From Sphaerolaimus hirsutus (Eukaryota > Nematoda > Chromadorea > Monhysterida > Sphaerolaimidae), in assembly GCA_964036195.1 (NCBI GenBank), contig OZ038458.1:24689832-24753831 (forward strand): a DNA stretch of 64,000 nucleotides. Direction: 5' to 3'. Shown piece after piece: positions 1 to 9,771 of the stretch. Below the pieces are notes generated by a model. It was not told the DNA's origin, searched no databases, and worked only from the letters and a program-made list of their open reading frames with translations. Position 1 is the stretch's first letter. Every line of letters starts with the position of its first letter. Both the position numbers and the translations under genes were made by a program.

Positions 1-3000
1 GGTTTTTTCGATTTGTGAGGGTGTGAGGTTGAAAGATCCATCCGTCATTCTTTCCCATTCCTCTTTTGGAATTTTTCGCATGGGTTCAATCGTGGTGGAA
101 TCGAGTTCCAACTCACGTTTTTCATCCATGTAACATGGTGGTGGGGTGCCCCAAAGAAAATGTATTGGGCGCAGTATCGCTGCACCAATGTCTGTGTTTG
201 ACAAGTATGACAATGGTCGCGTATTGACGGAGAATTCGACGTCTAGCATGACTGTGAGAAATTCATGCCATGTGAGACAACGTCGTCCGCATGCTTTTTT
301 GAGCAAGCGTTTGACTAAACCTACCATGCGTTCATACACGCCGCCCTGCCAAGGACTATTGGCTGTGATAAAATGCCATTTTACGTCCGGTAGCATTTTG
401 ACGCAATTTTTGAATGCTGGGGCATTGTCGGACCAAATTGTGTCCGGCATGCCTCGACGTGAAATAAAACGATTTAGAGCCATAATTGTGTCAGCTGTCG
501 AGACACTATTAGTTGACTCTAAATGGATGGCGCGTGTACTGAAGCATGTCAGCAACAAAATGTGTTGACTGTGACGGGTTCCGTTCTGTGAATAAACTAA
601 CGGTCCCATATAATCAATGCCAATATGTTGAAATGGCTTGATTTGTGATTGAGTTCGAGTGACAGGTAATGTGTGAAAATCAGGTAATGTGAATGGACCT
701 CCTTCCGCTTTGCGGCATGTGACACATTTTCGCAAAATTTTTGCAACTACCTGCTTGGCACTTGACAACCAGCAGTGTTCGCGTAAATCTGCTAAAGTGT
801 GAAGCATGCCACTGTGACCAGCAAGCTCATGAAAATGAGTAACCACTAGCGTTGTTAACCACCCTGTCTTTGGCAGGTAGTAAAACAACGAAGGGTTTCG
901 ATGTTCTTTGTGAGACACACGCGTGACACAATATAATAAATTATTCCACGCGTCCCATTTGAGCATGTGGTGTTTGCCAAGTTGCGCTTGTGAAATGCAA
1001 CTGGCACATTCCTCTGCCTGTGAAATGCGCAATACATGTCGAAATGCTTCGTTCAAATCAGCTTGTGTGATGGGTTTTGATAAATATTCGCTTTCGCGCT
1101 TTGCAGCTTTATGCATGGAGCGATTTAGCCAATATGTCTTGACACGAAGCAAATATACGACAGTACGCAACAATTTTGACAGTGTTGAAAATCGTCGAAT
1201 GTCGATTTCGAATGGATTTGAAGGGATGTGACGTTGTCGACTTTCGACAAACGGATTTTGAGGAGTGACATTTTGTGACAAATTGGGGTCCAAGTTGACG
1301 GGTACTTGCTGTGCAAGAGCATTAGCTGGCTGTGAATCAGGCTGTGAAACGGGCTGTGAAGTTACTGCTCCAGCATATAAAGGTCGACTGATGTGAATGT
1401 CGCCTTTCGCAAGCTCTTCGGTGACAGGTTGCGCTTGATATTGTGAAATGTCAAGCATGGTTGATGTGAGAGGTTCAGCTAAAAATGTAGGTCCGGTGAA
1501 CCACATTGTTTCGATCATCAGTTGATCAAAAGTGCAACCCCGTGACGCGATGTCGGCTGGGTTGTCTTTTGTAGCAACCTTGCAAATTTGAATGCAATGT
1601 TTTGACATTAGTGAGTGGATTTTTGTGACCCGATTGTTGACAAAAGTAGCCAGCGGCTTTGCTGTATACAGCCAGCCGATGACAACGGTACTATCGGTCC
1701 AGAGGAAATTACTGTGAATTTTCCATCCACCCAGCTCAACGAGTTCATGATGTAAATAATCGATGAGCTGTGCACCAATTGTGACACCTAGCAACTCCAA
1801 GCGTGTGATTGTGAGGGGTTGACCTTGTTTTGACGGAAGTGGGGCTAGTTTTGTGCGAGCTGTGAGAAAACCACTAAAATATCGGTCATCTTCATAACCG
1901 TATTCGTCAGGTGAAATCGCTTGTTGACGCAAATAAGCGCAAACGGCGTATCCATCTTTTGAGGCATCGCAAAACACATGTAATTCTAATGGTCTTGTGA
2001 CAGCTTTGACATCGATGCCAAAAGAGTGAAAGGATCGCGGGAATTTGATTTGACTTATGGACGAAAGATGTCGTTTTAAATCGTCCAGTAAGTCATCCGC
2101 CTCTGGGTCTTCAATGAGTTCATCCCAGGTTGTGATATTGCACCTTTGAATTATTTGTGACACGCGAATTTTCAACCGAAATAACGCGGGTGCTGTGACG
2201 CCAATAGGATCGTATGTCGAAGCCAGCAATTTATTTAAATTGCGGCGAGTGGCTGTGACAATGAGCGTGAAATCTTTTTTGGGAGCTGGCACTGCAATGG
2301 TGTCTTCAATGTGATCGTAAACGAGACCCATTACTTTGATGTATTGTGACTTTTTCGGGTTGAGGTCATCGGGTTTGATTTTTTCCGAGACCATAGGCGA
2401 ATTTGTCATCCATTCGCGCATGTTGAAATTTGCTCTGGCAAAAACAGCTTTAATTAAACGATAGAGCTGTATTGCATATTTGTCATCATCTACGCTGATA
2501 ACTAAATTATCAACGTAAATGCTGTTGAGCAACAGCTCCAGTTTCATTCGTTCATTGGTTTCAGCGGGATGCATGTGAGCTAATTCCTCTTCTAGGTGAT
2601 ATTTGATGACAGTTGACAAAATGGATGGACTGCATGTGAGGCCAAACAGCACCCTTGTGAATTGCATCATTTGAATATTGTCTTCATGTGACGGAATGGT
2701 GTCATCACGCAGCCAGTAAAATTTTGTGAAGGCGCGTGATTTTGGGTGAAGAGCAATTTGTAAAAATGCTTTTTCAATATCCGCTAATAACACCACTTTT
2801 CCAGCTCTGAAGCGAAGCATTAATCCGAGCGCCAGTGGTGTGAGAACTGGGCCTCGAAATAAGCAATTATTGAGACTTGGTTTGCCTGCAGAACCATCAT
2901 ACACTATTCGACATGTTGTCGATCTGCCAGGTGTGAGGACAGGTTGGTGAGGTAAGATGTGTTCTTGCAGACCATCTTGTGAACCATAGACGGTTTCGAT

Positions 3001-6000
3001 GACCCCCTTGTGAAGTTGATCTGAGATGACTTTCGCATATGTAGCGAATAAATCGGGATCTTTTCGAAACCGTTTCAACAGTGACAGAAAGCGACGAAAT
3101 GCTTCTGCATTGTTAGTTGGCAATTCTTGAATGGTTGACTTGAATGGCCAATCTACGCTATAGCGACCGGTTTCTGGATCAAGAGTAATTGATTCCAAAA
3201 TTAACTGTTCAGCTATGTCGTCATCATGTGATAAGGGATCATCTGTGATACCTATTGACTCGAGACTGTGAAATTGAAATAATGTCTCTTGGCCAACAGC
3301 AACAGCTGATGAAGCATGTGAACTGCATGAAACCATGAATTGATGTGGGGAAATGTCGGGTGTTGTGACGAATGATTGTGAGGACGCATTTCCGCCTAAC
3401 ATCAACCCAAGTATTGATTCGACTATGATCAAGCCAGATGGGAGTTCGATTTCTGTTGGTCGAATATCGAACTTCCAATAATAGTCTTGACCAATGACTA
3501 CATCTGGTTGGCATAGTTTGTGACAAAACTCATCAGTCATTTCGGTCAATTCAAGCGGTTCCGCGAATTGTTCTTGTGCATGTTCACCGTACACAATATA
3601 AATGACTGTTTTGTCGTCTTGTGACAAAGGAGGTGGGCATGCATATGTTGCTAAATTATCCACTGCACGTAAGGTGAGCGGAATTTGTAACATATTGCCC
3701 TTATTGTCGACGTGTTTGTAAATAGGCATGACAGCCTCGACCAAAAACGTATTGACTGTGACAGGCGTTTTTGTCGCAAACACGTTCATTTGAAGAACAA
3801 CATCTCCTTTGTTTTCAAAGTTATACTCATTTGCCACGGATGCTTTAATGTATGAATATTCGCATCCAGTGTCAAAGAATATTAACAAAGGGTCTGTGAC
3901 TCGATTTAATTCAGCGTCTTTATTAATTAATGAAGCCTGGGCCACTTGCAAACGAACAATAGGTGCAAAATCGAACTCACATTCTTGTTCGGCCTGCTGC
4001 CTGGTAGCGGGGTTGGGGTTACCGTAACCCGCCTGTGCGCTCAGCACCTCCACCGTGGGCCTGTGACTAGGTTGAAGTGGCACCGACGATGACATTTGAT
4101 TCGGGTTGAGGTGTGGGTACACCTCATACCGTTTCTGCTGGAAGCCGCGGATTTTGGCCTCGACGGTCTCCATATCTGTGCCTTCCTGGATGAGGTTGGC
4201 ACGGAGCGTCGTCCACAGCTCGTTCTCGCTGTGATATTTGCGGGCTTCCTCCTGAGCTTTCGCCTGTTGTGCGTTAGCGGGCCTCGGCCATTCGCCCATG
4301 TCGAGCGGGCCGTCCATGTCCAGCTGGTACAGCGTACTCTGTCTCCACCGGAAATCGTTTTCATCCGGTGGGATGACACACACGCTCATCGGTTCCGTTT
4401 GTGAAGGCGGATACGATGGCGGTGCATGTGACGACGCCGCGCCCGTTGTGATTACCTGAGCGTTGACAAAATTAGCGCTCGTTGCTTTGACAAAGGCTTT
4501 ATTTTGTGAATTGTTTACCTGACGCCTGGCGGGTGCCTGTCTGGTAGGACAGAACGCCCCGTGATGCTGACCAATCTGGCGACAGTAGTAGCAACTCAAT
4601 TGTTGAGTGCACTGTGCCGCTTGATGGCCTCTGCGCGTGCAGCGCGTGCACACGTCGCCCAAAGCTCGCAACCGTTCAGTGCGCTCTCTCGGTGTGACGT
4701 ATTGAGGGCAATCGGTTGTGTAGTGCTCTTTGACGCCGCAGAACAAGCACTCGAATTTCGGCTGGCGATAGTTAGCAGCAGGTTGTGAGGGCTGCTTTTG
4801 ACTAATCGCTCCGATCGCCGGAGTTCTGGGAGGTTGAGTGGAATTTTTATTTTTTCCTTGTGATTTACCAGCGTTAGCGTTGGTACCAGCAAAAGCAACC
4901 GTATTGTGAATAGGTTTTGGTTTTGAAAAGGTATTTTGTGATTTATTTCCCTTTTTCTTTTGCTGTTGCCAACCTCCTCCATTTTGTGGCTTTTTTACCG
5001 ATGAATTTTGTGATTTCTGAACAACAGTTGAAGATTGTGAACTTTGTTGTTCAGTTTTCATCGCGTCTAACCGAGCACGAGCAATGGTAGTTAATGCATC
5101 GACAAACCTGACGACTGTGAGTTCGGTGTCGCCGGTTACAGCGGTGCGCATCGAATTCCGGTGTTCTTCTGTGACGGCAAGAACAATATTATCGGGAAGA
5201 TAACCACGAATTATTCTTAACACTGCACCAGAATCGACACTTTCACCTCTTTCTTTAAGTTGATTGAGAGTTGACAAAAGGGTTCGTGTGAAATTTGTGA
5301 GAGAGTCTCCTCTTGACGAAGGTTTTTCAAGTGAATACAATTTATCCCAAAGGGCTGCTTGTACCCGATGCGTTTCACCAAAATTTGATTGTAACATGGT
5401 GACCGCTGTGATGTAATCTCGACCATCACCTTTTAATCTGGCTAGCAGTTCTGCTGCTGGACCGGTAAGGCTGAGCTTGAGGTATGTATATTTCATACCC
5501 ATTGACAAATTAGCTCTGTCGTGAATTTGAGCTCGAAAAATCTCCCACCAAGCTGCCCATTCTAACGGATCACCGCTATATTTAGCAAGCTCGATTTTTG
5601 GTAACTTTAACAAAGTTTCCGGTTGTGAAGGTTGAGAACTACTTCCCATATTGACATTGTTGTAAGGGGGTTGTGAAAGGGGTTGAGTAGTTAAATCAAC
5701 AGTGGACTGACCTTTCAAGGAAAGTATCAACCTTTCCGCGGATTTGATGTGCGCTTGGGCGGACGCAATCCTCGATTCCAGCTCATCCATGAGCATCATC
5801 ACGTTGTTCGAGCCAGAGTAGAGCGCGCGATCCAATTTTGCGTTGGCGCTCTTTATCTCCTCGGCCGCTCCGTCTTCGTCTCTGTCTAGGCTTATGATGT
5901 AATCTTGGACAGTGGTTGTGAATTTGTCCATAGCCGTAGACAGGTCCGAGCGTTTCATCTCGGCCTGGTAGCCGTAGGCCTGAAGTAGTTCTAATACTTC

Positions 6001-6216
6001 CTCCGCCGCCCGTATGTTGACGGCGGCGGGTTGTGACTCGTCCTTGACGATTTTAGGAATCGGTTTGGATGTGAATCGTAGCACTCCGTTGCGCACTCCG
6101 GTCAGCGCCCGGCTATGCTGAGTCAACGGATGAGCTGTGTCGAACTCCTCAACGTTGCTCGCAGGCATAGCTGCGGCGGCGGCGGCGCGCTGAGCGCGTA
6201 TGCGTTCGTCGGCCAT
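1..6216 (-). CDS. BEL/Pao retrotransposon Gag-Pol polyprotein, partial (runs off left edge)
   Basis: Reading the minus strand from the ATG at 6216, I found no stop in 2072 codons; the frame is still open at base 1. In order: a Gag region; three CCHC zinc knuckles (about residues 485-550, first C-x2-C-x4-H-x4-C); an aspartic protease with a DTG active site (about 780); a BEL-type reverse transcriptase starting near FHSLE (about 980), with LPHQP, ADIEKAFLQI and YVDN in place of YxDD (about 1232); RNase H (FCDAS, TRLELLG, WTDST, NPADIASRG; from about 1415); an integrase with an HHCC finger (about 1790-1840) and D, D, E residues (IDYMGP, SDNAP, VYERM), with 31 residues between the second D and the E. 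The order protease-RT-RNaseH-integrase and the motifs are typical of BEL/Pao. The intact frame suggests a young copy. The end of the integrase C-terminal region lies outside the window. Confidence 0.93.
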   Translation of the reverse strand, partial: MADERIRAQRAAAAAAMPASNVEEFDTAHPLTQHSRALTGVRNGVLRFTSKPIPKIVKDESQPAAVNIRAAEEVLELLQAYGYQAEMKRSDLSTAMDKFTTTVQDYIISLDRDEDGAAEEIKSANAKLDRALYSGSNNVMMLMDELESRIASAQAHIKSAERLILSLKGQSTVDLTTQPLSQPPYNNVNMGSSSQPSQPETLLKLPKIELAKYSGDPLEWAAWWEIFRAQIHDRANLSMGMKYTYLKLSLTGPAAELLARLKGDGRDYITAVTMLQSNFGETHRVQAALWDKLYSLEKPSSRGDSLTNFTRTLLSTLNQLKERGESVDSGAVLRIIRGYLPDNIVLAVTEEHRNSMRTAVTGDTELTVVRFVDALTTIARARLDAMKTEQQSSQSSTVVQKSQNSSVKKPQNGGGWQQQKKKGNKSQNTFSKPKPIHNTVAFAGTNANAGKSQGKNKNSTQPPRTPAIGAISQKQPSQPAANYRQPKFECLFCGVKEHYTTDCPQYVTPRERTERLRALGDVCTRCTRRGHQAAQCTQQLSCYYCRQIGQHHGAFCPTRQAPARRQVNNSQNKAFVKATSANFVNAQVITTGAASSHAPPSYPPSQTEPMSVCVIPPDENDFRWRQSTLYQLDMDGPLDMGEWPRPANAQQAKAQEEARKYHSENELWTTLRANLIQEGTDMETVEAKIRGFQQKRYEVYPHLNPNQMSSSVPLQPSHRPTVEVLSAQAGYGNPNPATRQQAEQECEFDFAPIVRLQVAQASLINKDAELNRVTDPLLIFFDTGCEYSYIKASVANEYNFENKGDVVLQMNVFATKTPVTVNTFLVEAVMPIYKHVDNKGNMLQIPLTLRAVDNLATYACPPPLSQDDKTVIYIVYGEHAQEQFAEPLELTEMTDEFCHKLCQPDVVIGQDYYWKFDIRPTEIELPSGLIIVESILGLMLGGNASSQSFVTTPDISPHQFMVSCSSHASSAVAVGQETLFQFHSLESIGITDDPLSHDDDIAEQLILESITLDPETGRYSVDWPFKSTIQELPTNNAEAFRRFLSLLKRFRKDPDLFATYAKVISDQLHKGVIETVYGSQDGLQEHILPHQPVLTPGRSTTCRIVYDGSAGKPSLNNCLFRGPVLTPLALGLMLRFRAGKVVLLADIEKAFLQIALHPKSRAFTKFYWLRDDTIPSHEDNIQMMQFTRVLFGLTCSPSILSTVIKYHLEEELAHMHPAETNERMKLELLLNSIYVDNLVISVDDDKYAIQLYRLIKAVFARANFNMREWMTNSPMVSEKIKPDDLNPKKSQYIKVMGLVYDHIEDTIAVPAPKKDFTLIVTATRRNLNKLLASTYDPIGVTAPALFRLKIRVSQIIQRCNITTWDELIEDPEADDLLDDLKRHLSSISQIKFPRSFHSFGIDVKAVTRPLELHVFCDASKDGYAVCAYLRQQAISPDEYGYEDDRYFSGFLTARTKLAPLPSKQGQPLTITRLELLGVTIGAQLIDYLHHELVELGGWKIHSNFLWTDSTVVIGWLYTAKPLATFVNNRVTKIHSLMSKHCIQICKVATKDNPADIASRGCTFDQLMIETMWFTGPTFLAEPLTSTMLDISQYQAQPVTEELAKGDIHISRPLYAGAVTSQPVSQPDSQPANALAQQVPVNLDPNLSQNVTPQNPFVESRQRHIPSNPFEIDIRRFSTLSKLLRTVVYLLRVKTYWLNRSMHKAAKRESEYLSKPITQADLNEAFRHVLRISQAEECASCISQAQLGKHHMLKWDAWNNLLYCVTRVSHKEHRNPSLFYYLPKTGWLTTLVVTHFHELAGHSGMLHTLADLREHCWLSSAKQVVAKILRKCVTCRKAEGGPFTLPDFHTLPVTRTQSQIKPFQHIGIDYMGPLVYSQNGTRHSQHILLLTCFSTRAIHLESTNSVSTADTIMALNRFISRRGMPDTIWSDNAPAFKNCVKMLPDVKWHFITANSPWQGGVYERMVGLVKRLLKKACGRRCLTWHEFLTVMLDVEFSVNTRPLSYLSNTDIGAAILRPIHFLWGTPPPCYMDEKRELELDSTTIEPMRKIPKEEWERMTDGSFNLTPSQIEKT

Positions 6217-6474
6217 AGCAAAGTTTGATCAATTTATTGCTTATTAGCAAAGTGGTAGCTAGCTGTGAACGAAATAAAATAATAAAATAAATATTTCGAA
6301 TCTTGTGACTTGTACTTGTAAAATCGTAAGTATTTATGCACGCGCTACTAACGATTTTGCGTCCAAAACCGTATTACCGTAACCCCGTGCGTGTGACTCA
6401 AACTGTGAAAAGCAATTTCCAATGAAATTTCGCGCGAGACGACTTAATTAGAATGACCAATTAGTTTTAATTAG

Positions 6475-6496
6475 TCACCCTGCTCGCTGCGCCATG
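6475..6496 (-). other. Candidate tRNA primer-binding site
   Basis: On the minus strand a TGGCGCAGCG... stretch follows ...TTTTACA, the usual arrangement of an LTR end (CA) followed by a TGG that pairs with a tRNA CCA end. It lies about 260 bases before the Gag ATG. The tRNA is not identified. Confidence 0.4.
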
Positions 6497-7480
6497 TAAA
6501 ATAATACAGAACTTGTTGAAGTGACTTGTGAACCAGCTCCTATTCCTAACCGAGGAAGAGGACAAATGTGAACAAGTGAAAGTTGACGTGAAGCGTCGTC
6601 TCTAGTTGACGTTCCGTTATTTTATCAAATGTGATTAGTTGAGTTGGAGTGAATTGACGTGAGTTAGTGTGAAGCAAATTTAGATTGTTTACCAAAGGTT
6701 TTGACGAACGTTTTTATTTAGGCGATTAAATACAAAGAATTAAATGTAAATAAAATATATATAAAATATACGTAAACAAAGGAATTAATTTACAACTAAA
6801 TTAATTACTTAAATAAAACGTAAAAGAAGCTCTAATTACCGGAGAAATAAGGCAATTAAAAGAAGGCACTTAATTACGACAAAAGGCGAGAATTAAGTGG
6901 CGCGGTTGTGAATAAAGCACCTCAAACAGCGCTGGTGTGAAATAAAGCACTGAGGTGACTTAGAGCACCAAGCGTTAAACTTAGCACCAAAAACAAGCGA
7001 CTTAATAAAGTGACTACGGCGCTTATTTAGATCCTAGGAAGAGATTCGTGTGAAGTTGACGAGGTTGCAAACACTGCCGATTGTAGCTGTGAAATCGGCT
7101 TTTAAGGGCCAGACCGATGGCGATTGGTTTGGCGCCAATCGGTCGGCTCTAATCTCCGATTTTTACCTAACATTTCCAATTGTGAAAGTTCAATCCTTGC
7201 CCGCTCGCTTCTCCGATGAAAAGCGAGCTAAACTGGCAAGATAGTGAAAATGTGAGACAAGCCAGACGGCATTTGAAATGGCGCGCGGGCCCGGCGCCCT
7301 GCTCGGGGCGGGCCCGCCGCTTAACATAAACATGACGGCGTATATGCGTGCTGCTTGTCAAGGAAATGTGGCGGAATGTGAGCAATGACTAAGATCTAAA
7401 TATGTGAACGATGTGAAGCGCACGTTGTAAACAACATCGCTTGAGATATTAATTGGTGAAGGTGAAGATGTTAAAATGGG
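6497..7480 (-). repeat. Probable 5' LTR of the BEL/Pao element
   Basis: This is the region between the candidate primer site and the point where the element-specific TGTGA bias ends. It has no long reading frame that looks real. The right end is uncertain by about 150 bases. Confidence 0.4.
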
Positions 7481-8507
7481 AATGTAAATATGAATGAAAT
7501 CTTGACGAGTTGAATTAATTGAATATAAAAGAGAACATAAGAAGGTTAACTTAAATATTATAGGTTTTTACATTTTACGATAATGTTACACAGAATCAAA
7601 GCAGATGGTTTCAAAGTTAGGTGATTGCATAGTGCCCGGGCACTATGCACAGCACTCGGAAAGTGTTTGAAAAAGCCCCCGAATTTGTATGGTGCCCGGG
7701 AATTATACTCTGAGAAATACGGTACTGTGGAGGGGTTGCTTTTACTGACTAATCCAGAAGTGGAAATGCCTGTCCACATTCAAAATCTCATTGTGTCAAC
7801 TGAACGTGCGCATGTGATTAGTTTCATAAGAATAGTAATTACTATTTGATATTTTAGTCGGTACGCACTCCCACACAATAATTTTATTAGTCGTTCCTAG
7901 TACCTACCATATATTTTTGATTTAGTCCCACGGAGGGTGCTATTTTTTTCTTCAGACCGTTCCGTTTTGATAATTATCCAGCGGCTTGATTCGATAGTGG
8001 ATCTTAAGCGCGCTCTTTTTTACTTTTTAGCTTACATTTATTTGGTTTACGTTTACGTTTACTCTGAAAAAGTACCTGTACTGTACTCGCTTTTACGTTT
8101 ACTTTTGAACTTACTCATGTACAGGAAACGTATTCTGAAAAGCCTTTTATATAGGTAGGCTTTTTCAAGGCATAGAAGGGAAAAAAGAAAGAAGGCACTA
8201 AAGAAAAAAGCTAAATAAAATACTGAAAATGGACAAAAACAGGTATAAAAGGACATAATATTCAAAATAGCCAAAAATAATCAGAAAGCACATGAACTAG
8301 TGAACTCGAAGGTGAAAATGGGCAAAAAGTATGAAAATAAAGAGTGAAAATAGAGGCAATATTTTCAAAAATACTCACATTTATTTTTCCCAGGTGATAA
8401 AAAGTAGTTTACTTACTTTGAAAAAATTCGGTACTTTCAACAACTGTTTTGTTGCTGTCACTTCATGAAAAGTATACAATGGGGGGGGCTTTCTCAGAAA
8501 GATATGG
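7481..8507. other. Intergenic, repeat remnants
   Basis: AT-rich DNA without a supported gene. A perfect 20-bp palindrome centred on CCCGGG lies at 7629-7648. Between 8040 and 8440 are TTTACGTTTAC-type repeats that resemble the arms of the CAGAGTTG hAT family, so this may be a decayed copy. Confidence 0.5.
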
Positions 8508-8771
8508 TATACTCAGCGGACCGCACGCTATCCATTTTTCCGAAGGAAACACTCCATCATGACGTCATTGTACATAAAATAAAAATTGTTCCAGCAAGAA
8601 AGAAGAAAAAAGTCTAAGGAAAAAACATTCGCCGCTTGTACGAGACTCAGCCTTTTTATTTTTTCAATATTTTTATTTTTTATGAAAGTGCATACATAAG
8701 TATCCTGCTCGCGCGTTATCGACCAAGACATAACTAATTTTGGGCGCATACTTTGCGGTCTGCCGAGTATA
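8508..8771. mobile_element. MITE with TATACTCGGC-type ends
   Basis: Starts TATACTCAGCGGACCGCA and ends with the inverse (TGCGGTCTGCCGAGTATA). Related copies or pieces occur at 15415, 16240, 20865 and 32933. A conserved interior GACGTCAT segment is shared with the copies at 15.4 and 20.9 kb. Confidence 0.75.
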
Positions 8772-9190
8772 CATATGCACACATATTCTTTGTATTTAAC
8801 TCCTACTAATTCGCCTGTTCACTGCCTGTGCAACCATGATTTAATTGTTGTATATATAGGTGGATGTTTATTGTGAAATGATGTAAATATTTATAAACCA
8901 TAGCTTGGCTGACTCATGAACGCACGAGTGATTGCATGCGACAATCAAATCATACTTAAAAAGCACCTGGTACATTGTGTATTATTTTTAAACCATTGTT
9001 GACAATTGAAAGCCTTATTTCATTGACAACTGCACGTAGGTTGGATTGTTGTGCGACGCAAACTGTCAATTAACAGTGTCCTTTAGGGCTCGAAACTCGA
9101 TTTTTTTCAAAGTCGAGTCAGATATTCAGTCGAGTCAGTGAAAATCGTATCATAAGTTGGGGAAAAATTCGGAAAAAGTCGGATTGGCGC

Positions 9191-9390
9191 TGCGCACACT
9201 AGTTTACTATAATACCAGATCTTAGTAAACTCATAAATCAGCTTTGAACGCATTTCAGTTTACCAGAATGAGGTGTCTGTCAACTGCAGTTGATGGGGAT
9301 CAAGAATAACTCATTCCAGTAAACTCAAATGCCTTCAAAGCCGATTTATGAGTTCACCAAAATCTGGTAGTAAACTACCTAGTGTGCACA
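9191..9390. mobile_element. MITE with CACACTAG ends
   Basis: A long imperfect palindrome: GCACACTAGTTTACTA at the left, its inverse at the right, and a central AACTGCAGTTGA. The family recurs at 13351, 13575, 29530, 34841 and 51271. Confidence 0.7.
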
Positions 9391-9771
9391 CGATGATATA
9401 TACCACAGAATCTTGTGTGTGCGTGCGGTGCGGAAATGCGCGCGGCGCGTGCATGCATAATTTTTGAGCAATATGTAAAAAAATTAGTAGGAATAATATA
9501 TATTTTTGAACATCACGTTTTGATTTCGTTTTGAGTTACCGTATTACTTCGAATTATCCCCCCCCCCTTGAATTACCCCCCCCCCTCGAAATACCCCCCT
9601 AAATTTCGGCTGAGGAAATAATAACCCCTCCCTCGAAATACCCCCCTAAAATTGAGTGTAACGTGAACGTACATGACAAATACCGCAGTTTGTGATCTGT
9701 ACAATGCAGAACACACGTTAAAACTGATGATTAAGTGACATTAGGGAAGGGTTTTTGTGTATATACAGTAA

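Larger units (their letters stand above)
1..7480 (-). mobile_element. BEL/Pao LTR retrotransposon, 5' part
   Basis: This is the Gag-Pol frame plus about 1.2 kb of untranslated DNA on its 5' side. The right boundary is set only by sequence character: the pentamer TGTGA (plus strand) is very frequent throughout the coding region and up to about 7415, then drops. The other LTR is outside the window, so LTR ends cannot be confirmed by comparison. Confidence 0.75.

Noticed and set aside
3239-3526. Minus-strand ORF of 95 codons
   Set aside because: Wrong frame within the BEL/Pao Gag-Pol reading frame, as are the plus-strand ORFs in 1-6216.
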